DNA of 25,305 nucleotides from Candidatus Woesearchaeota archaeon (GCA_027083015.1 JALWQS010000047.1:1-25305), one strand, 5' to 3'; numbered from the stretch's first letter, positions 7,975-15,310 are shown. Numbers and translations are program-made. The notes: generated from the sequence alone by a model not told the origin.

Positions 7975-9882
7975 ATGATGGCTGTTGATGACGCTGATAA
8001 GAAAGGTAGATCTGTACCTGATTTGGAACCTCTTGATTTTGAGGCTATCGGTTTTAAGTGTGGTGTTGAGATTCATCAGCGTCTTGCTACTCCTAAGCTT
8101 TTTTGCAGTTGTCCTTCTGTCTTGCGTGAGGACAAGCCTGATTTTACTGTCAGGAGGGAGTTGCGTGCTGCTGCAGGTGAGACTGGTGAGGTTGACGTTG
8201 CTGCTAAGCATGAGTCGGAGAAGAAGGAGTATTATCTTTATGAGGGTTATTATGATACTACTTGTCTTGTTGAGCTTGATGATGAGCCTCCTCATTCTAT
8301 GAACACTGATGCTTTGGGTGTTGTTCTTCAGGTCTGTAAGATGCTTGATTGTCGTATTGTTGATGAGATTCAGGTTATGCGTAAGACTGTTGTCAACGGT
8401 TCTAATACTTCTGGTTTTCAGCGTACCGCTCTTGTAGGTATGGGTGGTGTCTTAAAGACTCCTGATGGTCCTATCGGTATCCCTAATATTCAGATAGAGG
8501 AAGAGGCTGCTAAGGATGTTTCTAAAGGTGTTGATAAGGATGGCGTCAATTATGTCGTGTTCCGTCTTGACCGGTTGGGCATCCCTTTGATAGAGCTTGG
8601 TACTTCTCCTGATATCAAGACTCCTGATCAATGTCGTGATGTTTGTGAGCGTATTGGTATGGTCCTTCGTTCTACTGGTAAGGTTGCTCGTGGTATAGGG
8701 ACTATCCGTCAGGACATTAACATCTCTGTCTCTGGAGGTGCTAGGATTGAGATCAAGGGGGCTCAGGATCTTAAGATGATTCCCACTTGGGTTGAGTATG
8801 AGGCCCGAAGGCAGCTTGCTCTTATTGAGGTCGCTAAGAAGACTTCTTCTTTGACTGTGAATCATAATTCTAAAGATGTTACTGAAATCCTGAAAGGTAC
8901 TGATTGTCGTTTTGTCAGGAAAGCTATAGAGAAAGGTTCTGTCGTCTTGGGTGCTCGTCTTCCTGATTTTTCTGGGATCCTTGGTATTGAGACTTCTCCT
9001 GGTAAGCGTATCGGTTCTGAACTTAGTGATTATGCTAAGGCTAAGGCTGGTGTTGGCGGTCTTATCCATTCTGATGAGAATCTTGAGAAATATAATTTTT
9101 CTTCTGAAGAGATTGCTTCTTTGCGTTCTTCTTTAGGTATTGGTGAGGATGATAAGGCTGATGCTTTTATTCTTGTTGTGGATAAGGCAGAGAAGGCTGA
9201 GCATGCGATCATGGCCGCCATTGATCGTGCTAATCTTCTTAAGGGAGGCGTTCTTAAGGAGGTGCGTAAGCCTAACCCTGATGGAACGACTTCTTTTATG
9301 AGGCCGATGCCTGGTGCTGCTCGTATGTATCCTGAGACTGATGTTCCGCCTATCAAGCCTGACTTGTCTGGTATTGAGCTTCCTGAACTTTTAGAAGATA
9401 AGATGTCTCGTTATATTTCTGAGTTCGGTCTGGCCAAGGATCTTGCTCGTGCTCTTACCCGTTCAGGCCAGTTTGCTCTTTTTGAGGAGGCTGTCAGGGA
9501 CTTTAAGAACATAAAGCCTGCTTTTATCGCTGAGACCCTGGTCTCTATCCCTAAGAATATCAAGCGTAAGTATGGTGTTGATCCTGATAGGATTCTTGAT
9601 GATGATTTTCGTGAGATATTTTCTCGTCTTGATTCTGGCAGGCTTGCTAAGGGTTCTCTTGAGGATATCATGTTGTCTCTTGCTAAGGGTGAGCCTGTTG
9701 ATTATGATATTTTTGTTCCTCTTTCTGATGAGGAGCTTGAATCTGCTATCAAGGATTTGCTTAAGGAAAGTGAGGGTTTGGAGTTTAATGTTATCATAAA
9801 CAAAGTTATGGGTTCTTTGCGGGGTAAGGCTGAGGGTAAGAAGATTATTGATATGCTGAAGCGTTTGGCTTCAAGCTCATAA
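7975..9882 (+). CDS. gatE: Glu-tRNA(Gln) amidotransferase subunit E
   Basis: A 635-residue GatB/GatE family protein that binds Glu-tRNA(Gln), phosphorylates the glutamyl group and amidates it with ammonia from GatD. The signature near the N-terminus is CGVEIHQRLATPKLFCSCPS, followed by the kinase-like core (IQIEEEAAKD, GTIRQDINISVSGGARIEIKG). An inserted GatE-specific segment of the AspRS-like type begins around residue 290 (IEKGSVVLGARLPDF...), and the C-terminal YqeY-like helical tail ends the protein. Candidate ATG codons are at 7975 and 7978, 3-6 nt after the gatD stop. No good Shine-Dalgarno site is close, so coupling to gatD translation is likely. Presence of GatDE marks an archaeon that makes Gln-tRNA by the indirect route. 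Confidence 0.95.
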   Translation: MMAVDDADKKGRSVPDLEPLDFEAIGFKCGVEIHQRLATPKLFCSCPSVLREDKPDFTVRRELRAAAGETGEVDVAAKHESEKKEYYLYEGYYDTTCLVELDDEPPHSMNTDALGVVLQVCKMLDCRIVDEIQVMRKTVVNGSNTSGFQRTALVGMGGVLKTPDGPIGIPNIQIEEEAAKDVSKGVDKDGVNYVVFRLDRLGIPLIELGTSPDIKTPDQCRDVCERIGMVLRSTGKVARGIGTIRQDINISVSGGARIEIKGAQDLKMIPTWVEYEARRQLALIEVAKKTSSLTVNHNSKDVTEILKGTDCRFVRKAIEKGSVVLGARLPDFSGILGIETSPGKRIGSELSDYAKAKAGVGGLIHSDENLEKYNFSSEEIASLRSSLGIGEDDKADAFILVVDKAEKAEHAIMAAIDRANLLKGGVLKEVRKPNPDGTTSFMRPMPGAARMYPETDVPPIKPDLSGIELPELLEDKMSRYISEFGLAKDLARALTRSGQFALFEEAVRDFKNIKPAFIAETLVSIPKNIKRKYGVDPDRILDDDFREIFSRLDSGRLAKGSLEDIMLSLAKGEPVDYDIFVPLSDEELESAIKDLLKESEGLEFNVIINKVMGSLRGKAEGKKIIDMLKRLASSS

Positions 9883-9961
9883 GTTATGTGCAGGGTGTGT
9901 TTATGTTTTATTTATCTGGTCTGTTTTACGTGATTGGTAGGATGATGAAGGGGGAGTATCT

Positions 9962-10834
9962 TTGAGGGTGTTTCTTGAGAAGCCGGATCTTGAATCTCTT
10001 AACAGGCAGTATAACTGTTTTGATATGCATGTCCATACTAAGTACTCTGATACTTATACTCGTCCTAAGATGTTATTGAAAAGGGCTATTGGCCTGGGCA
10101 TCAACTTTGCGGTTACTGATCATAACGAGATCAGGGCTGTTCCTGAGATCTTGCGTTTGAATACTGATCGTGTCATAGTTCCGGGTATTGAGGTGGGTTC
10201 TCAGGAGGGTCCTCATATACTCTTTTATTTCTATGATTATCTTGAGCTTAAGGAGTTTTATGCTAAGCATATCCGTAAGTATAAGAATAAGAATCCTTTT
10301 ATGATGATCAATCGTCCTGCTGAGGATCTTCTTGATGCTGCTGAGGATTATAATTGTATCGCTGTATCTGCTCATCCTGATGCTCCTCCTGTTCTTGGTC
10401 TTGCGCGTGCTATCCATAAGGGTTATCTGAGTCCTCAGTTGTTTGATAGGGTTGATGCTATTGAGGTCATTAATGGTACGGTTACTGAGAAGATGAATCT
10501 TCGTGCTATCAAGATAGGTTACGAGTTAGGTAAGGGTTTTACTGGAGGTAGTGATTCTCACACTCTTCAGCAGTTGGGCAAGGTTGTTACTTGTTCTGAC
10601 GCTTCTGATGTTGATGGTCTTATCCGTGATATCCTGCGGCATAAGACTTTGGTCTTTGGAAAGAACATTACTGCTCGTGAGAGGATTGTTCCTCATGCTA
10701 AGGCTGTTTCTCGCCACATGCGTTATGGTAGTAGCATAAAGCTTCGTGCTAAGACTATGATCTCTAAGCCTTTGAAGCATAAGATAGAACGTCTTAAGAC
10801 CCGGGCTTTGGAGAGGCGCTCTCGTAAGTCTTGA
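9962..10834 (+). CDS. PHP-domain metal-dependent phosphoesterase
   Basis: A 290-residue PHP-domain hydrolase. Metal-ligand motifs appear in the family order: FDMHVHTKYSD (H23, H25, D30), AVTDHNEI, VPGIEVGSQEGPHIL, AVSAHPDAP and the C-terminal GGSDSHT. These are the residues that hold two or three metal ions in PHP phosphatases and nucleases. The last 60 residues are strikingly basic (KHKIERLKTRALERRSRKS), which suggests contact with nucleic acid or membrane, but the substrate is unknown. The start is the TTG at 9962, 5 nt after GGGGGAG at 9950-9956; a GTG at 9968 is the alternative. It lies about 80 bp after gatE, and its stop codon abuts a palindromic repeat. Confidence 0.88.
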   Translation: MRVFLEKPDLESLNRQYNCFDMHVHTKYSDTYTRPKMLLKRAIGLGINFAVTDHNEIRAVPEILRLNTDRVIVPGIEVGSQEGPHILFYFYDYLELKEFYAKHIRKYKNKNPFMMINRPAEDLLDAAEDYNCIAVSAHPDAPPVLGLARAIHKGYLSPQLFDRVDAIEVINGTVTEKMNLRAIKIGYELGKGFTGGSDSHTLQQLGKVVTCSDASDVDGLIRDILRHKTLVFGKNITARERIVPHAKAVSRHMRYGSSIKLRAKTMISKPLKHKIERLKTRALERRSRKS

Positions 10835-10924
10835 TTTTATTGAAAATCTCGTTAGAGATTTGCAAGGAGTTTAATACTCCGTCCTTTAGGTCGGGGATAG
10901 ACCCGAGTGGCGAGTTTTTGTTAT
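10835..10924 (+). repeat. Palindromic repeat, short (deleted) copy
   Basis: This 90-bp element starts directly after the PHP stop codon. It matches the ends of the 153-bp copy at 17380-17532 with only three substitutions outside the gap. It lacks exactly 63 bp between the two CCTTTAGG sequences of the long copy. It keeps one hairpin with perfect arms (GGAGT/ACTCC around 10866-10880), but the CCGTCC-TTTA-GGTCGG hairpin (10880-10895) carries a T-T mismatch because its arms come from different units of the long copy. It ends with GGCGAGTTTTTG, so it could also act as a terminator for the gatD-gatE-PHP unit. The CCGTCCTTTAGG hairpin resembles those at ends of IS200/IS605-type elements (family resemblance, unverified). 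Confidence 0.85.
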
Positions 10925-10931
10925 CTTGTTT

Positions 10932-12047
10932 TTAGTTCTGTTTAAGTTTCTTTCTAAGTCCTAAGTACATGCTTGCCCATAGCATGGAATCGTCGCATGC
11001 ATACCATCTTGTTTTGAAAGGTTTTCCTTCCCTGTTGAACACTTCTAGGAAGTTCTTGTGTTTTTCTATCACTTTTTCATATTGTTTGAGGTATCTTTTT
11101 GCTTTGTTTTTATCGACGATAGATACTGCATCTATGAACATCATTCCCATCATTGCCCATATGGAGTCTTGTTCCCAGTTTCTTGCTAGTTTTTCCACTA
11201 TTATCATCTTGTGCTCTTTTGATGCTTTGTGGGTGTATTTTAATGGGAATGGTCTTGTCAGTCCTTCTTTTTCGACTGTCGCTATTAAGGTCTTTATCAT
11301 GCTCTTATCTTTGATGACGCCGGTCCATACTGGTATGATATTTGAGTCGCCTGTCACGGTATCATCCTTTCCGCTGTCGTTCTTGAAGTAGGTTCCTGTC
11401 CAGAACTCTTCTTTTAGTCTTTTTTTCATGTTGAGTTTTTTCAGCGGGTTGTCAAAGACCTTTAGTTTTCTTAGTTCATTGTCCATGAATGCGATCATAG
11501 TGTTGTCGTAGCAGCTGCTTTGTCTTAATGAGCAGTCTTTCATGGATGAGAAATACCTGTTTTTCTTGACCATGCCTGTTTTTTGGTCTATCGCTTCTTT
11601 TTCCAGCTTGTATATCTCTTCCTGTAGGAATGGTTGGTACTTTTCTATGAGCTCTTTGTCATTCACTGCTCTTATTGCGTGGAATATGTACGCTACTCCA
11701 TCTATACAGTAGTAGTTTGGGAAGTTAAATGGTTTTCCTTCTGGTGTTATCGCTGTTTTTATCCCTGTTTTTGAGTATTTGTCAAGTGCATAATTTAGTG
11801 TTTGTTTTACCTGTTCTTTTTGTCCGAGTTCTAGCAGGTATCTTGTGCACCAGCCGAAATCTCTGGCGTAGAATTCGTTGAAGTGTCCTGCGCTGGTCTG
11901 GAAGTATTTTCCGTTCCAGCATCTTTCTATAATCCTTGTGCATATCTGTTCTGCATTGCCTTTGTATTTTGGGAATCCTTCTTTTTCTATTCTTCTTCTG
12001 CGCTTGAACATCCGCAGTCCTTCAGAAATGTGTGTTAGGGTCACCAT
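10932..12047 (-). CDS. (alpha/alpha)6-barrel glycosidase-like protein
   Basis: A 371-residue, mostly helical protein. Segments such as FYARDFGWCTRYLLELGQKEQ, NYYCIDGVAYIFHAIRA, CYDNTMIAFMDNELRK, NWEQDSIWAMMGMMFIDA and RWYACDDSMLWASMYLGL recur about every 60 residues. This pattern of aromatic and acidic residues at helix starts is typical of six-hairpin glycosidases (GH15/GH63/amylo-1,6-glucosidase C-terminal type). Acidic residues in ARDFGW and WEQDSIW are candidates for catalysis; I cannot assign which act. No signal peptide is seen, so it is probably cytoplasmic. The ATG at 12047 has no good ribosome binding site. An in-frame ATG at 12011 (MFKRRRR) preceded by AAGGA is an alternative start. 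It stands next to a tRNA gene with no sugar-metabolism neighbours. Confidence 0.75.
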   Translation of the reverse strand: MVTLTHISEGLRMFKRRRRIEKEGFPKYKGNAEQICTRIIERCWNGKYFQTSAGHFNEFYARDFGWCTRYLLELGQKEQVKQTLNYALDKYSKTGIKTAITPEGKPFNFPNYYCIDGVAYIFHAIRAVNDKELIEKYQPFLQEEIYKLEKEAIDQKTGMVKKNRYFSSMKDCSLRQSSCYDNTMIAFMDNELRKLKVFDNPLKKLNMKKRLKEEFWTGTYFKNDSGKDDTVTGDSNIIPVWTGVIKDKSMIKTLIATVEKEGLTRPFPLKYTHKASKEHKMIIVEKLARNWEQDSIWAMMGMMFIDAVSIVDKNKAKRYLKQYEKVIEKHKNFLEVFNREGKPFKTRWYACDDSMLWASMYLGLRKKLKQN

Positions 12048-12109
12048 TTTTTTGTATGAAAGAATTTTGGATGATTATCCTGTTGTGGATGGTGTTGTGA
12101 TGATTTTGA

Positions 12110-12231
12110 CGCGTCCGAGGGGATTCGAACCCCCGACCTACTGCTCACCCCGCATCTTGCGTAGGAGGCAGTTGCGCTATTTGTCCAACAATGTTCTGTT
12201 GTTCTTTGTTTCCAGACTACGCTACGGACGC
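12110..12231 (-). tRNA. tRNA-Arg(CCU) with anticodon-loop intron and D-loop insertion
   Basis: On the minus strand, GCGTCCG (12231-12225) pairs with CGGACGC (12117-12111), with discriminator G at 12110 and no encoded CCA. The T arm is GGGGG-TTCGAAT-CCCCT. Anticodon stem ACTGC (12172-12168) pairs with GCAGT (12144-12140), and the loop reads CTCCTA then, after the intron, A38, giving anticodon CCU. The 16-nt intron (12161-12146) fits a canonical bulge-helix-bulge: central helix CTCC/GGGG, bulges TAC and TGA, inner helix GCA/TGC. The D stem GCGT/GCGC encloses 41 nt instead of about 11. The extra 30 nt (about 12182-12211) are either a second, non-canonical intron or an unusual D-loop; I could not draw a bulge-helix-bulge for it. 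Without both inserts the tRNA is 76 nt. Confidence 0.85.
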
Positions 12232-12270
12232 TTTTTTTGTTTTCTTCTTTAGCTCTTTCTTTTGTTTCTC

Positions 12271-12278
12271 TTTTAAAG
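12271..12278 (-). promoter_or_regulatory. TATA box for tRNA-Arg
   Basis: Minus-strand CTTTAAAA is centred about 44 nt before the mature 5' end, the same distance as the TTTAAA before tRNA-Thr. Transcription would start about 18 nt upstream of the mature tRNA, leaving a leader for RNase P. Confidence 0.45.
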
Positions 12279-12290
12279 GAAACCCAAACG

Positions 12291-12299
12291 ATTTATAAG
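12291..12299 (+). promoter_or_regulatory. TATA box for truD
   Basis: ATTTATAAG precedes the truD ATG (12332) by about 37 nt, with the purine-rich AACCCAAACG in the BRE position. The leader would be about 10 nt. The site lies in the 100-bp divergent region shared with tRNA-Arg. Confidence 0.5.
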
Positions 12300-12331
12300 G
12301 TTTATTATTTTCCTGGGCTCCGGGATTGTTT

Positions 12332-13360
12332 ATGTATAAGATTAAGCAGAAACCTGAGGATTTTGTCGTTGAGGAAGTTATAGATCTTAAGCTTGATCCC
12401 AAGGGTGATTTTGTTTATTTTTGGCTTACTAAGATTGGCTATAATACTGTTTCTCTTGTTAAGAGGATCGGTGATTTTGTTCATGTTAAGCAGGGCAGGG
12501 TCGGTTTTGCTGGTGCTAAGGATAAGCATGCTGTGACTAAACAGGCTATCTCTATCCGTGATCCTCGTAAAGTCATAGGTAAGGATACTTTTAGGGATTT
12601 TTGTTCTGACCGTATTAGGCTTGAGTATATTGGTCGTGGTAAGGAACCTATAAGTTTGGGTTCTCTTTCTGGTAATCGTTTTGTTATTATTGTTGAATCT
12701 GATAAGGTTCCTGAGAAGGTAGATTGGATCGTTGATTATTTTGATGATCAGAGGTTTTCTATAAATAATCATGTTGTTGGCAAGGCTATGATCCAGAAGG
12801 ATTGGAAGAAAGCTGCTGAGGAGATTATTGAGGAGCGTGTGAAATCTCATCTTAAGTCTGCACCTCATGATTATGTTGGGGCTTTAAAGCGCCTTCCTAT
12901 CAAGACCTTGTTGATGTATGTTCATGCGTTTCAGAGTTTTATCTGGAATGAATGTGCTAAAAGGTATATCCGTTTGAAGTACGCAGATCATGGTCTTATT
13001 GAGCGCCGTTATTCTATAGGTAAGGTTGTTTTTCCTGATTTTCCTGTATTTGCGGATAGTCCTTTGTCAGATTCTGATCTTGAGATGGAGATCCCTATAG
13101 TTGGTTTTGGCACTGAGTATGCTGATCCCATAGTTGAGAAGATAGTTCATGATGTTCTTGGTGAGCAGGGTGTTTCTGAACGTGATTTTATTGTTCCTGC
13201 GTTTCCTGAGCTTTCTTGTGATGGGGGGTCTAGAAGTTTGTTTGTTAAGCTTTCTGATTTTAGGTTTGAGGATTTTGGTAAGAATAAGTATCGTTTGTCT
13301 TTCTTTTTGCCTAGTGGAGCCTATGCGACTATGGTCATCAAGCGTATGTTTGGCGTTTAG
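12332..13360 (+). CDS. truD: tRNA pseudouridine(13) synthase TruD
   Basis: A 342-residue TruD-family enzyme that converts U13 in the D-arm of tRNA to pseudouridine. The N-terminal IKQKPEDFVVEEV and the catalytic signature GFAGAKDKHAVTKQ, with D64 as the nucleophilic aspartate, are diagnostic. Later stretches such as LPIKTLLMYVHAFQSFIWNECAKR and LPSGAYATMVIKR are typical of the family's C-terminal half. The ATG at 12332 is preferred over a TTG two codons upstream. It is divergent from the tRNA-Arg gene, which has an unusual D-loop, so a tRNA D-arm modification enzyme sits beside a tRNA with an odd D-arm; this adjacency may be chance. Confidence 0.95.
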   Translation: MYKIKQKPEDFVVEEVIDLKLDPKGDFVYFWLTKIGYNTVSLVKRIGDFVHVKQGRVGFAGAKDKHAVTKQAISIRDPRKVIGKDTFRDFCSDRIRLEYIGRGKEPISLGSLSGNRFVIIVESDKVPEKVDWIVDYFDDQRFSINNHVVGKAMIQKDWKKAAEEIIEERVKSHLKSAPHDYVGALKRLPIKTLLMYVHAFQSFIWNECAKRYIRLKYADHGLIERRYSIGKVVFPDFPVFADSPLSDSDLEMEIPIVGFGTEYADPIVEKIVHDVLGEQGVSERDFIVPAFPELSCDGGSRSLFVKLSDFRFEDFGKNKYRLSFFLPSGAYATMVIKRMFGV

Positions 13361-13430
13361 GTTATTGTTTTGGTTCTTGTTTTTTCTGGGCTGATCTGAT
13401 GTGTGTAATCTCTGTTTTGTTAGCGATTTA

Positions 13431-14066
13431 TCATATCTTTTCTATGATCGCTACGACATCTTTCACTATCTCATCCACGTCTCTTGCTGCATCTACTTTA
13501 TGTAGCTTTCCTTGTTTTTCGTAATAATCTGCTATCGGAGCTGTTTCTTTTTTGTATATCTCAAGTCTTCTTTTTATCGCTTCTTCTTTGTCGTCGTCTC
13601 TTTGGTAGACTTCTCCTCCGCAGATATCGCATTTCCCTTCTTCTTTTGGCGGGTTGGTCTTTAGGTTGTATATCTTTCCGCAGTTTCTGCATTGTCTTCT
13701 TGTTGTTAGTCTTTCTATCAGTAGTTCTTCTGGTGCTTCTAGGAGTATGACTCCGTCTATATCTACTTCTTTGTCTAATGCTTCTGCTTGTGGTATTGTT
13801 CTTGGAAAACCGTCGAGTACAAATCCTGCGTAGCAGTCTTTGTGTGTTATTCTTTCTTTTACTAGTTGTACTGTAATCTCGTCAGGGACCAGTTCTCCTT
13901 TATCCATATATTCTTTTGCTTTTTTTCCTAGTTCTGTCCCTTTTTCTATCGCTTCTCTGAACATGTCTCCTGTTGAGATGTGCGGTATCTCAAATTTTGG
14001 GCATACGTGTGCTGCTATTGTCCCTTTTCCTGCTCCTTGGGGTCCGATAAATATTAGTCTTTTCAT
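13431..14066 (-). CDS. adk: Adenylate kinase, zinc-LID type
   Basis: A 211-residue adenylate kinase that interconverts ATP+AMP and 2 ADP. It has the P-loop GPQGAGKGT (8-16), the AMP-binding STGDMFREAI and GFVLDGFPRT, and a long LID carrying four cysteines (C126, C129, C146, C149 in CRNC and CDIC) that would bind zinc. This is the bacterial-style long form, not the short archaeal trimeric AdkA, and it is common in DPANN archaea. The start at 14066 is chosen because its ATG overlaps the stop of the upstream gene (ATGA), a tight translational coupling; the reading frame extends 15 codons further upstream without a plausible start signal. Confidence 0.96.
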   Translation of the reverse strand: MKRLIFIGPQGAGKGTIAAHVCPKFEIPHISTGDMFREAIEKGTELGKKAKEYMDKGELVPDEITVQLVKERITHKDCYAGFVLDGFPRTIPQAEALDKEVDIDGVILLEAPEELLIERLTTRRQCRNCGKIYNLKTNPPKEEGKCDICGGEVYQRDDDKEEAIKRRLEIYKKETAPIADYYEKQGKLHKVDAARDVDEIVKDVVAIIEKI

Positions 14067-14518
14067 CCTAGATAACCTACCACTTCTTTTTTTGTAATCT
14101 CTTTTTTCCACGACTCTTTTAGTTTTTTTACGAAACCTAATGTTTTTTTCTTTAGTTCAGGCCATTCTTTCATCAGTTCTTTTATGAATTCTGCATTTTC
14201 TTCTTCGCTGTCTTCTATGTATAGTTCTGTTGTTCTTCTGTGAAAGAACATTAGTCTTGAGTATAACTCCAGAAGGTCTTCTCTTTCTTTGTCTGTAAAT
14301 GCGTTGGCTTCTCTGAATGATGCTATTGATCTTTCTGGGTGTAGCACTTCTTCCATTATCTTTGTTATGCCTTCTATTTTGTCATCTATCTTTTTTCTTA
14401 TCTCTCTTAACGGGAAATGCTCATCTTCGTCTATGCTTCCTATCTCAAATTCCTGATCTAGAATGTTGAATTCTGGCAAAGAGAATTTTTTTCTTAGTTC
14501 TTGGTATATATCTTCCAT
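14063..14518 (-). CDS. Acidic helical protein coupled to adk
   Basis: A 151-residue, highly charged and predominantly helical protein that I do not recognise. It begins MEDIYQELRKKF and continues with LPEFNILDQEFEIGSIDED, a segment that reads as a structured N-terminal motif. Long amphipathic helices follow (IRKKIDDKIEGITKIMEEVL, EREDLLELYSRLMFFHRRTTE, ELKKKTLGFVKKLKESWKK), suggesting a helical bundle. The ATG at 14518 is supported by GGTGG five nt upstream; the in-frame GTG at 14527 lies inside that site. Its stop overlaps the adk start by 4 nt, so the two proteins are made in a fixed ratio. A role tied to adenylate kinase or nucleotide balance is an inference from coupling only. Confidence 0.8.
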   Translation of the reverse strand: MEDIYQELRKKFSLPEFNILDQEFEIGSIDEDEHFPLREIRKKIDDKIEGITKIMEEVLHPERSIASFREANAFTDKEREDLLELYSRLMFFHRRTTELYIEDSEEENAEFIKELMKEWPELKKKTLGFVKKLKESWKKEITKKEVVGYLG

Positions 14519-14550
14519 TAGTTCCACCTTTCTGGCAGGGTTTTAAGGTC

Positions 14551-14560
14551 ATTTATAAAT
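14551..14560 (-). promoter_or_regulatory. TATA box for the adk operon
   Basis: ATTTATAAAT lies about 37 nt before the ATG at 14518. Transcription would start near 14529, leaving a short leader that just covers the GGTGG ribosome binding site. Confidence 0.55.
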
Positions 14561-14577
14561 CTTTGCTGGCTTCTTTT

Positions 14578-15108
14578 TTATAGTTTTATGTTCTCTTCAT
14601 CGTTCTGATATTGGTTGTTTTGGTATGTTTGTTCTTGTATGTTTTGTTCTGGATTATTCTGCCTTTCTATTGTCTGCTCGCTTATTGGCTGTTCTTCTCT
14701 TGTAGGCTCTTTGCCCCACGCCATGATCCCTATCAGTATGAGGTTGATTATTGGTACAAGAATCATTATTCCCCACCATCCTGGTCTTCCTGTTTTTTTC
14801 GCTATGTTGATCCAGATGTATGCGAATGTTGCTATAGTTATCGGTCCTCCTACATATGGTATGAGAGCTAGTCCTAATGATGTGGTGTACCATCCTGACA
14901 GGCCTGCAATCTTTGCCATGAGATAGACGTTTGTTATTGGTATGAAGCCCATCCATGCTTTTGGGGTGTTTGTCTTTTTTGCCAGCGCTTTCAGGACAAA
15001 ACCGACATATATGTCGAGAGCCGTAAATATTATTATGAATGCTAGTATCATTGTCTCTATAACTGTTATTATAGAACTTGGTACTAATGACTCTATTAAA
15101 CCGTTCAT
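14578..15108 (-). CDS. DUF5684-like four-helix membrane protein
   Basis: A 176-residue membrane protein. Hydrophobic segments lie near residues 15-45, 55-70, 78-103 and 110-130. The stretches PKAWMGFIPITNVYLMAKIAG and KTGRPGWWGIMILVPIINLILIGIMAWGK match the repeated pattern of DUF5684-type proteins (Gly-Trp before a Pro-containing helix, then Tyr/Asn), a family of unknown function. The last 45 residues are a Gln/Glu/Asn-rich tail (IREQ-like repeats, NNQYQND) that is probably disordered and cytoplasmic. The ATG at 15108 has a TATA box 27 nt upstream and no convincing ribosome binding site, so the message is probably leaderless. It stands between the adk pair and a tRNA gene. Confidence 0.8.
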   Translation of the reverse strand: MNGLIESLVPSSIITVIETMILAFIIIFTALDIYVGFVLKALAKKTNTPKAWMGFIPITNVYLMAKIAGLSGWYTTSLGLALIPYVGGPITIATFAYIWINIAKKTGRPGWWGIMILVPIINLILIGIMAWGKEPTREEQPISEQTIERQNNPEQNIQEQTYQNNQYQNDEENIKL

Positions 15109-15130
15109 CCTGTGCTTGTTTATCTGTGTG

Positions 15131-15139
15131 GTTTTAAAT
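15131..15139 (-). promoter_or_regulatory. TATA box, leaderless membrane-protein gene
   Basis: Minus-strand ATTTAAAAC is centred 27 nt before the ATG at 15108, which puts the transcription start at the start codon. Confidence 0.5.
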
Positions 15140-15191
15140 GTTGTGGATGTTGGTATGCTTGATAGCAGTTGTGATATTAGAAAGACATATT

Positions 15192-15198
15192 AAAAAAA
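15192..15198 (-). terminator. Oligo-T terminator after tRNA-Thr
   Basis: Seven T residues follow the acceptor stem on the minus strand, the first being the discriminator base. Oligo-T stretches end transcription in archaea. Confidence 0.5.
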
Positions 15199-15310
15199 GC
15201 CTCCGGCGAGAGTTGCACTCGCGACCTTCTGATTGCTTCGCAGCGATGCAGGCATGAGCCACGCATTGTCTGATACAAGTCAGACGCAATAGCTACTATG
15301 CTACGGAGGC
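15198..15310 (-). tRNA. tRNA-Thr(UGU) with 40-nt intron
   Basis: On the minus strand GCCTCCG (15310-15304) pairs with CGGAGGC (15205-15199), with discriminator T at 15198. Exon 1 ends with anticodon-stem TCTGA and loop CTTGTA; exon 2 starts A38-TCAGA-AGGTC, giving anticodon UGU. The intron is 15273-15234 (40 nt) at the canonical 37/38 site. Its bulge-helix-bulge is relaxed: bulges TAT and CAA, central pairs CTT/AAG plus G-C across one bulged G, and inner CAG/CTG. The first five intron bases (TCAGA) copy the 3' anticodon-stem strand. The T loop reads TGCAACT, not the usual TTC start, and the D loop AGTAGCTA has G18-C19 instead of GG. The spliced product is 73 nt with no encoded CCA. Confidence 0.87.

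Noticed and set aside
15252..15300. A D-loop intron in tRNA-Thr (pairing GCAT with a later ATGC)
   Set aside because: The canonical 37/38 intron explains the whole gene, gives anticodon UGU, a normal variable loop and a 73-nt product; the D-loop reading would leave no anticodon arm.
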